A stretch of 21,627 nt of DNA from CAYPKW01 sp964411425 (GTDB lineage: Bacteria; Pseudomonadota; Alphaproteobacteria; Dongiales; Dongiaceae), in the NCBI GenBank assembly GCA_964411425.1, contig CAYPKW010000039.1:1-21627 (forward strand), given 5' to 3'. A model generated the notes under the pieces. That model searched no databases. It was not told the origin of the DNA and saw only the letters and a program-made list of their open reading frames with translations. This document shows, one piece after another, positions 15,305 to 19,825 of the stretch. Position 1 is the first letter of the stretch. Every line of letters begins with the position of its first letter. The position numbers were made by a program, and so were the translations under genes.

Positions 15305-15381
15305 CGCGCCTTCCGGCGCTGGGCGTGCGCAAGGTCATGCGGGCGCTCGAACGCGGCGGCTTTCATGTAACTCAACTCTGA
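15301..15381 (+). pseudogene. hicA: Truncated hicA toxin
   Basis: Only 26 codons: MTRLPALGVRKVMRALERGG then FHVTQL and TGA. The first 22 residues match the start of HicA toxins, in which the helix is normally followed by a segment with the catalytic His (GSH) and a total near 60-80 aa. After GGCTTTCATGT (about 15369) the sequence diverges to AACTCAACTCTGACCCC, and no HicA continuation is found in any frame before 15561. The catalytic histidine is therefore absent and the toxin is dead. The following 180 bp (15382-15561) hold no gene except the vapB promoter. Confidence 0.85.
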
Positions 15382-15503
15382 CCCCGTGTTTCCCGGTGTT
15401 TTCGGCCCTGCACCCGGCCGCCCGCCGTCATTTCGGCAGCGTCGGCGACACGGAAGCGGCGGGGGCATTGAGCGGCGGCGGTCCGGGCCACCGCCCGCGC
15501 CGC

Positions 15504-15531
15504 TTGACATCGGTAAGGGACGTGATGTAAC
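15504..15531 (+). promoter_or_regulatory. vapBC promoter
   Basis: A consensus -35 TTGACA (15504-15509) is followed after 16 nt by TGTAAC (15526-15531, 4 of 6 to TATAAT). It lies about 30 bp before the vapB start codon. Confidence 0.6.
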
Positions 15532-15554
15532 GTAAGGAAATTACAGTGGAGTAA
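15526..15554. promoter_or_regulatory. Candidate vapBC autoregulatory operator
   Basis: TGTAA (15526-15530) and TTACA (15541-15545) form an inverted repeat with a 10-nt spacer overlapping the -10 box. A further GTAA (15551-15554) pairs with TTAC (15541-15544). AbrB-type antitoxins commonly bind such dyads in their own promoters; that this one does is inference. Confidence 0.4.
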
Positions 15555-15561
15555 TGCGGCG

Positions 15562-15828
15562 ATGGCCACGGCGACGCTGACCAGCAAGGGCCAGACCACG
15601 ATTCCCAAGGAGATCCGGGAGCGCCTCGCGCTCAAGCCCGGCGACAGGATCGACTTCATCGTCCTGCCAGACGGAAGCGTGCGGCTCGTGCCCATGAACC
15701 TGCCGATCGCGTCCCTCAAGGGGATGCTGGGAAGACCGGCGCGGCGGCTACCGGGCAAGAAGCTCGACGAGGCGATCCGCGAAGGGTGGGGAACACGCTG
15801 GCGGCGCTTCGCCCGCTCGTCGAATTGA
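15562..15828 (+). CDS. vapB: AbrB/MazE-fold antitoxin of a VapBC pair
   Basis: An 88-aa protein whose N-terminal half is a SpoVT/AbrB swapped-hairpin DNA-binding domain: ATLTSKGQTTIPKEIRERL, then LKPGDRIDFIVLPDGSVRLV (about residues 4-43). The C-terminal half (LKGMLGRPARRLPGKKLDEA) is the toxin-wrapping region typical of VapB antitoxins. It is followed after 6 nt by the PIN toxin. It probably represses its own promoter as antitoxin or complex. The Shine-Dalgarno TGGAG is about 11 nt from the ATG. Confidence 0.92.
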   Translation: MATATLTSKGQTTIPKEIRERLALKPGDRIDFIVLPDGSVRLVPMNLPIASLKGMLGRPARRLPGKKLDEAIREGWGTRWRRFARSSN

Positions 15829-15834
15829 ATCGCC

Positions 15835-16230
15835 GTGATCGGCCTCGATACGAACGTCCTCGTACGCTTGCTCGTCGAGGACGACCGACGACAGTCCGGG
15901 CGCGCCGCCGGCGTTCTCCGGGAGGCGTGCACCGCGGAGTCGCCCGGCTACGTCAACCATATCGTGCTGTGCGAACTGGTCTGGGTCCTTCAGGCCAGAT
16001 ACCGTTTCGGCCGCGCGGCCATCGCCGGCACGGTCAAGGCCCTCTCTCAGTCGAGCGACGTTCGCCTGGAGAACCCTGCGGCGGTTCGACGCGCCCTCGA
16101 CAGCTTCGTCGCCGGCAGCGCCGATTTTGCCGACTGCCTGGTCGGCATACTCAATCGAGAGGCCGGGTGCGGCACTACGCTGACTTTCGACCGCGCCGCC
16201 GCGGCGCTGCCGGACTTCAAGTTGGCGTAG
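15835..16230 (+). CDS. vapC: PIN-domain ribonuclease toxin VapC
   Basis: A 131-aa toxin starting at GTG (15835). PIN domain acidic residues are present: Asp near 5 (GLDTNVLVRLL), Glu in LCELVWVLQ (about 47), Asp in ADFADCLVGI (about 98) and Asp in TFDRAAAALP (about 118). VapC proteins cleave tRNA or rRNA; the target is not predictable here. The gene is complete and closely coupled to vapB, so the module looks functional. The GTG start may lower toxin output relative to antitoxin. Confidence 0.93.
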   Translation: MIGLDTNVLVRLLVEDDRRQSGRAAGVLREACTAESPGYVNHIVLCELVWVLQARYRFGRAAIAGTVKALSQSSDVRLENPAAVRRALDSFVAGSADFADCLVGILNREAGCGTTLTFDRAAAALPDFKLA

Positions 16231-16452
16231 GCTACCGGCCGGGCTTCAAAGCTGGTCGCCCCGCGCCGCCTGCGGCTTCGCATTCGAGGATGCCACGTCG
16301 CCGAGCGACTGCACAACTCGCCCGCGGATTGCTATGCTCAGCTGGGAGCGGCGTTCCCGGCCGGCGTGCCGTACGAGATCATGCTGAACGAGGCCGATCG
16401 CCGCGAGCCGTACGAGGGCGACGGCGGGGTCAGGTTCAAGAGGAAGGAGTAG
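16231..16452 (+). pseudogene. 3' remnant of an unidentified gene
   Basis: Directly after the vapC stop the same frame stays open to TAG 16450-16452, with coding-like sequence towards its end: CYAQLGAAFPAGVPYEIMLN, then EADRREPYEGDGGVRFKRKE. No ATG precedes this; only a GTG at 16366 would give 28 aa. It looks like the C-terminal end of a longer protein whose 5' part was lost, perhaps when vapBC arrived. I do not recognise the family. Confidence 0.35.
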
Positions 16453-16455
16453 GCC

Positions 16456-16634
16456 ATGGCCGAGAAGGGCAAGCCGTCGAGCAGGTTCGTGTGGAACCCC
16501 GGCGATGTGGAGGTGGTGGAGACCCCGGGGGAGCCCGCCGCGACGAGCGGGGTGCTACCCGCGACGACGGAGGTGCCCGAAGAGCCGAGAGGGACCCCCA
16601 TGACAAGTCCGTTCAAGCCCCCCGCCCTCGACCC
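16456..16634 (+). CDS. Small hypothetical protein running into the assembly gap, in frame with the cupin
   Basis: ATG 16456 has a strong Shine-Dalgarno (GGAAGGAG) and lies 3 nt after the stop of the preceding remnant, so it is probably expressed. The sequence begins MAEKGKPSSRFVWNPGDVEV and continues acidic and Pro/Thr-rich; I do not recognise it. No stop occurs before the N gap, and its frame enters the copy of the cupin start codon at 16600 in phase. If the gap is artificial, the ORF is a 48-residue N-terminal extension of the cupin; alternatively the two are separate genes and the stop codon has been lost. Confidence 0.45.
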
Positions 16635-16789
16635 NNNNNNNNNNNNNNNNNNNNNNNNNNNNNNNNNNNNNNNNNNNNNNNNNNNNNNNNNNNNNNNNNN
16701 NNNNNNNNNNNNNNNNNNNNNNNNNNNNNNNNNNAAGAGCCGAGAGGGACCCCCATGACAAGTCCGTTCAAGCCCCCCGCCCTCGACCC
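16580..16789. repeat. Identical 55-bp flanks around the gap (16580-16634 and 16735-16789)
   Basis: The two stretches, each covering AAGAGCCGAGAGGGAC to CCCTCGACCC, are identical and end exactly at or begin exactly after the Ns. This is the signature of two contig ends sharing a k-mer overlap that the scaffolder did not merge, rather than a biological repeat. Confidence 0.85.
16635..16734. other. Assembly gap of 100 Ns
   Basis: Exactly 100 Ns, the usual placeholder for a gap of unknown size. Any reading frame drawn through it has no sequence support. Confidence 0.99.
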
Positions 16790-17231
16790 CCAAGCCGTGC
16801 CCGCACGCACCGGGTCGGGATATCCGGAGCCGTACCGCGCCCTCGTCGCCGGGCGGGAGCGCCGCGCACTGGGCGACGCCGCGGGTCTCAAGAAGTTCGG
16901 CGTCAACCTGACGCGCCTCCCGCCCGGCGCCGCCTCCTCGCAGCGCCACTGGCACACCACCGAGGACGAGTTTGTCTATGTCCTCGAAGGCGAATTGACC
17001 CTCGTCACCGACGCGGGCGAGCAGCGCCTCGGCCCCGGCATGGCGGCAGGCTTCCCCGCCGGCACGCCGGACGGCCACCACCTCGTCAATAAGTCGGCGG
17101 CCGACGCCCTCTACCTCGAAGTGGGCGACCGCCCCGCCGCCGACGAGGTGACATACTCGGACATCGACCTCCACTTGCGCTGGAGCGGCGGCCCGGACAA
17201 GTTCACCCGCAAGGATGGAACCCCGTACTGA
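16755..17231 (+). CDS. Cupin-domain protein (cytoplasmic)
   Basis: A 158-aa protein beginning MTSPFKPPALDP, the normal start of this cupin group. Motif 1: QRHWHTTEDEFVYVLEGELT with H65, H67 and E72 present; motif 2: PAGTPDGHHLVNKS with His108/109. It ends in the group's typical FTRKDGTPY. A single barrel, likely metal-binding; substrate unknown. No signal peptide. GAGAGGG precedes the ATG. The same start occurs at 16600 in the duplicated flank; only the copy at 16755 continues. msrB follows 12 nt downstream, so the two are probably cotranscribed. Unlike the exported cupin at 3523, all metal-ligand positions are intact. Confidence 0.9.
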   Translation: MTSPFKPPALDPQAVPARTGSGYPEPYRALVAGRERRALGDAAGLKKFGVNLTRLPPGAASSQRHWHTTEDEFVYVLEGELTLVTDAGEQRLGPGMAAGFPAGTPDGHHLVNKSAADALYLEVGDRPAADEVTYSDIDLHLRWSGGPDKFTRKDGTPY

Positions 17232-17243
17232 GAGGGGCGCGAC

Positions 17244-17645
17244 ATGAGCGAGAAGATCACGAAATCCGACGCCGAGTGGCGCCAGGCGCTCACCCCGGAG
17301 CAGTACCGGGTGACGCGGCAGAAGGGCACCGAGCGCGCGTTCTCCGGCCAATACTGGGACAGCCACGAACCCGGCATGTACCGCTGCGTCGCGTGCGGGG
17401 CGCCGCTCTTCCACTCCGAAACCAAGTTCGACTCGGGCACCGGCTGGCCGAGCTTCCACCAGCCGGTCGCCGGCGGCGCGGTCGCCACGGAAACCGACCG
17501 CAGCCTGTTCATGACCCGCACCGAGGTGCTGTGCGCCCGGTGCGACGCCCATCTCGGGCACGTGTTCAAAGACGGGCCGGCGCCGACGGGCCGGCGCTAC
17601 TGCATCAATTCGGCCGCCTTGAAGCACGATCCCGGCAAGACGTAA
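17244..17645 (+). CDS. msrB: Peptide-methionine (R)-S-oxide reductase MsrB
   Basis: Reduces methionine-R-sulfoxide in proteins, repairing oxidative damage. 133 aa, normal for free-standing MsrB. Zinc cysteines are C48-x2-C51 (CVAC) and C97-x2-C100 (CARC). The family's FDSGTGWPSFHQP (62-74) is present, as is the catalytic Cys120 in RRYCINSAAL. AGGGG lies 5 nt before the ATG. It follows the cupin gene and ends at a strong palindrome (17652-17676). No signal peptide, so cytoplasmic. Confidence 0.97.
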   Translation: MSEKITKSDAEWRQALTPEQYRVTRQKGTERAFSGQYWDSHEPGMYRCVACGAPLFHSETKFDSGTGWPSFHQPVAGGAVATETDRSLFMTRTEVLCARCDAHLGHVFKDGPAPTGRRYCINSAALKHDPGKT

Positions 17646-17651
17646 GGGGCG

Positions 17652-17676
17652 CCCTCCGCCAGGGCCTGGCGGAGGG
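17652..17676. terminator. Perfect 25-bp palindrome between convergent genes
   Basis: CCCTCCGCCAGG and CCTGGCGGAGGG surround one central G, 6 bp after the msrB stop and 20 bp before the lipoprotein stop. Very stable hairpin on both strands, but without a T-tract; probable bidirectional terminator or 3'-end stabiliser. Confidence 0.55.
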
Positions 17677-17696
17677 TGACCGCCGGCCGCGACGGG

Positions 17697-18089
17697 TCAA
17701 AGAATATTGTAGCCGCGCCCGATCAGGCAGTTGTCGAGGATCTCCTGCTGCCTGCTGACGCCGTAGGCGGTCCCGCCGACCAGGCCCACGATTGCCCCGG
17801 TCGCGGCGCCGATCGCCGCGCCCTCGCCGGCGTCGCCCGCGATCGCCCCGCCCACAGCACCCAGCGCCGCGCCGCCCGCGGCCCCGCCCAGGGTGCCCAC
17901 GGCGGCACCTCCCGCCACGTTCTGCTGGTCGGCGTACTGCCGGCACTGCTGCAGGTCCACGAGATACTGCTGTTGATTGAAGCCCGGACGCGCGGTGTCG
18001 ACCAAGGGCTCGTAGACGAACGGTTGAGAGCTCCCGGCGCATCCCATCAACGCGACGAGAAGCCCTCCCAATAAGATTGGTCGCATCAT
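17697..18089 (-). CDS. Glycine-zipper lipoprotein
   Basis: 130-aa envelope protein. MMRPILLGGLLVALMGC is a lipoprotein signal with lipobox LMGC (Cys17). A mature linker with Cys49 follows, then a long Gly/Ala-rich glycine-zipper segment (about 59-110: GGAAVGTLGGAAGG, GAVGGAIAGDAGEG) able to form two packed membrane helices, and a C-terminal tail with Cys121. Likely lipid-anchored in the outer membrane; members are linked to envelope integrity, function here unknown. The frame is open further upstream (to 18182), but that would contain the promoter and hide the lipobox, so I use the ATG at 18087-18089 (next ATG 18086). GGGTGG lies just upstream. Confidence 0.88.
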   Translation of the reverse strand: MMRPILLGGLLVALMGCAGSSQPFVYEPLVDTARPGFNQQQYLVDLQQCRQYADQQNVAGGAAVGTLGGAAGGAALGAVGGAIAGDAGEGAAIGAATGAIVGLVGGTAYGVSRQQEILDNCLIGRGYNIL

Positions 18090-18118
18090 GATCCACCCCC
18101 ATTCTTGCTCATTGTCGA

Positions 18119-18146
18119 ATTGTATCGCCTGGCGGCGGCGTGTCAA
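18119..18146 (-). promoter_or_regulatory. Promoter of the glycine-zipper lipoprotein gene
   Basis: On the minus strand: perfect -35 TTGACA (18146-18141), 16-nt spacer, -10 TACAAT (18124-18119, 5 of 6). The expected start of transcription is about 20-25 nt before the ATG. The best promoter in the window. Confidence 0.7.
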
Positions 18147-18265
18147 ACGGCCCTTATCGCGGCCCGCCATCGGCCTCGCCATGCGGACGCTCCGGCTCTT
18201 CCCGTCCGGGTTCGGCGACCGCCGCCGGCCTTGCGCCGGCCGACCCGGCCGCGCATCCTGGCGCC

Positions 18266-19039
18266 ATGGCGCTCTCCACCGTCGGCCCTCTCGGCGCCGT
18301 TCTCGTCACCGGCGCCGCCAAGCGCATCGGGCGGGCGATCGCGCTCGATTTTGCGCGGGCCGGCTGGGCGGTCGCCGTGCATTACCGGCAGAGCCGCGCC
18401 GAGGCAGAGGCGACGGTGGCCGAGATCGCGCGCGCCGGCGGGCGCGCCACGACGCTGCAAGCCGATCTCGCCCGCGAGGCCGAGACCGACGCTCTGGTGC
18501 GGCGCGCGACGGAGGCGTTGGGGCCCCTCACCTGCCTCGTCAACAACGCCTCGGCGTTCGACAACGACCGCATCGACACTGTGACGCGGGCTTCCTGGGA
18601 CGCGCACATGGAGACGAACCTCAGGACGCCGCTGGTACTTTCGCAGGCCTTCGCCCGCCAGTTGCCGCCGGAGACGGACGGCAACATCGTCAACCTCCTG
18701 GACCAGCGGGTGTGGAATCCTACGCCGTACTTCCTGTCCTACACCGTGTCCAAGGTGGGCCTGTGGGCGCTCACCCGGACGCTCGCGCTCGCGTTGGCCC
18801 CGCGCATCCGGGTGAACGCCATCGGCCCCGGCCCGACGCTGCCCAGCCCGCGCCAGACGGCGGAGCAGTTCGCCCGCCAATGCGCCGCCATGCCGCTCGG
18901 CCGCGGCACCACGCCGGAGGAGATATGCGCCGCGCTTCGCTTCATCCTGTCGGCTCCGGCCATGACCGGGCAGATGATCGCGCTGGACGGCGGGCAGCAC
19001 CTGGGCTGGGCGGTCCCCGGTGCCATCGCCCGCGAGTGA
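18266..19039 (+). CDS. folM: Pteridine-reductase-like SDR (FolM/PTR1 type)
   Basis: A 257-aa NADPH-dependent short-chain reductase. The nucleotide loop is TGAAKRIG (15-22), the TGAAKR form found in pteridine reductases instead of TGxxxGIG, followed by VHYRQS (38-43). The catalytic residues are Asp146 (NLLDQ) in place of the usual SDR Ser, with Tyr159 and Lys163 (SYTVSK). The 13-residue Asp-Tyr spacing equals that of PTR1. NNASAF and VNAIGPGPTLPS are also family-like. With folB 60 bp downstream, a role reducing dihydromonapterin or dihydrofolate is likely; general SDR activity cannot be excluded. ATG 18266 is chosen because the fold starts there; the upstream in-frame extension to 18140 would overlap the divergent lipoprotein promoter. 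No clear Shine-Dalgarno. Confidence 0.85.
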   Translation: MALSTVGPLGAVLVTGAAKRIGRAIALDFARAGWAVAVHYRQSRAEAEATVAEIARAGGRATTLQADLAREAETDALVRRATEALGPLTCLVNNASAFDNDRIDTVTRASWDAHMETNLRTPLVLSQAFARQLPPETDGNIVNLLDQRVWNPTPYFLSYTVSKVGLWALTRTLALALAPRIRVNAIGPGPTLPSPRQTAEQFARQCAAMPLGRGTTPEEICAALRFILSAPAMTGQMIALDGGQHLGWAVPGAIARE

Positions 19040-19046
19040 GGCGGTG

Positions 19047-19075
19047 TTGCCTCGCACCGGCTGCGGGGCGATAAT
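19047..19075 (+). promoter_or_regulatory. folB promoter candidate within the folM-folB gap
   Basis: TTGCCT (19047-19052), 17-nt spacer, GATAAT (19070-19075, 5 of 6). The -10 lies in the loop of a GCGGGG/CCCCGC inverted repeat (19063-19081), which may end folM transcription or modulate folB. Confidence 0.5.
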
Positions 19076-19099
19076 CCCCGCCTCTCGCGGCGAGCCGTC

Positions 19100-19528
19100 A
19101 TGACCAGAGCCAAGTCCGATCCGAAGCCTAGGCTGGTAAGCCCCGCCCCCGCCGCCGAGCCGGCCGCGGGCGAGGCGCATGTGTTCGTGCGCGACCTGGT
19201 GTTGTCGGCCAGGGTTGGCGTGCACCAGCATGAGCGGGTGGCGAGCCAGCGGGTCCGCATCAACCTCGATCTGACGGTGGCCGAGGCCGGCCCAGTCAAC
19301 GACGACCTCGACCGGGTGGTGTGCTACGGCGAGCTGGTGACCGGTATCCGGGCCGTCGTCGGCACCGGCCACGTCAACCTGGTGGAGACCCTGGCCGAGC
19401 GCATTGCCGCCCGGTGCCTCGAGGATCGCCGGGCCCTCGTCGCCCGGGTGCGGGTCGAAAAACTCGATGTCTATCCCGAGGCCGAGAGCGTCGGCGTCGA
19501 GATCGAACGGCGCCGGCCGCGCTGGTAA
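19100..19528 (+). CDS. folB: Dihydroneopterin aldolase FolB
   Basis: Splits 7,8-dihydroneopterin to 6-hydroxymethyl-dihydropterin and glycolaldehyde in folate synthesis. 142 aa: FVRDLVLSARVGVHQHERVA (Glu45, equivalent of the pterin-binding Glu22), VCYGELVTGI (Tyr77), NLVETLAERIAARCL (94-108), and VRVEKLDVYPEAESVGVEIE with Lys121 (catalytic Lys100 equivalent). The first 25 residues, Pro/Ala-rich, extend the usual 115-120 aa. GGCGAG lies 6 nt before the ATG. Pairs with the FolM-like reductase upstream. Confidence 0.93.
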   Translation: MTRAKSDPKPRLVSPAPAAEPAAGEAHVFVRDLVLSARVGVHQHERVASQRVRINLDLTVAEAGPVNDDLDRVVCYGELVTGIRAVVGTGHVNLVETLAERIAARCLEDRRALVARVRVEKLDVYPEAESVGVEIERRRPRW

Positions 19529-19825
19529 CCGCCGGCACGGAAGAGTTGTGCACAGGCGGGCGTCGAGGCCCCTCGCGCGGCGCCGGATAGCCCTAAAATC
19601 GGCGGATTTCCGCGTCTTTTCCGGTTCGGTAACGACTCTGTCAAACTAAATGTCGTGATTTCAATAGGTTAGATATTCGTGCTCAAAATATATGCATTGT
19701 CGCAAAAATGCCCGAATCCTTGGGCCGCAGCGCCCCGGGCATGGGACTTGTCAACAGACATATCCAGAGAAATCGTGGATATCTGCTTGACTGCGGCACC
19801 CGGTCGCTGAGGCGGATAGAAGCCC
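19529..19825. other. AT-rich intergenic region upstream of uvrC with an inverted repeat
   Basis: 297 bp without a supported gene. From about 19600 to 19790 it is far more AT-rich than anything else in the window (TCAAAATATATGC and neighbours). ATATCCA (19760-19766) and TGGATAT (19776-19782) form a 7-bp inverted repeat with a 9-nt spacer; TTGACT (19787-19792) follows as a possible -35 but lacks a well-placed -10. Probably holds the uvrC promoter and a regulator site. Confidence 0.5.

Noticed and set aside
15786..17231. Long frame running from vapB's 3' part through the N gap into the cupin
   Set aside because: Depends on 100 Ns and on an antisense-like reading of vapC; not a gene.
19529..19825. 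Replication origin in the AT-rich region
   Set aside because: No DnaA boxes (TTATCCACA) and no origin-type neighbours; only one short dyad.
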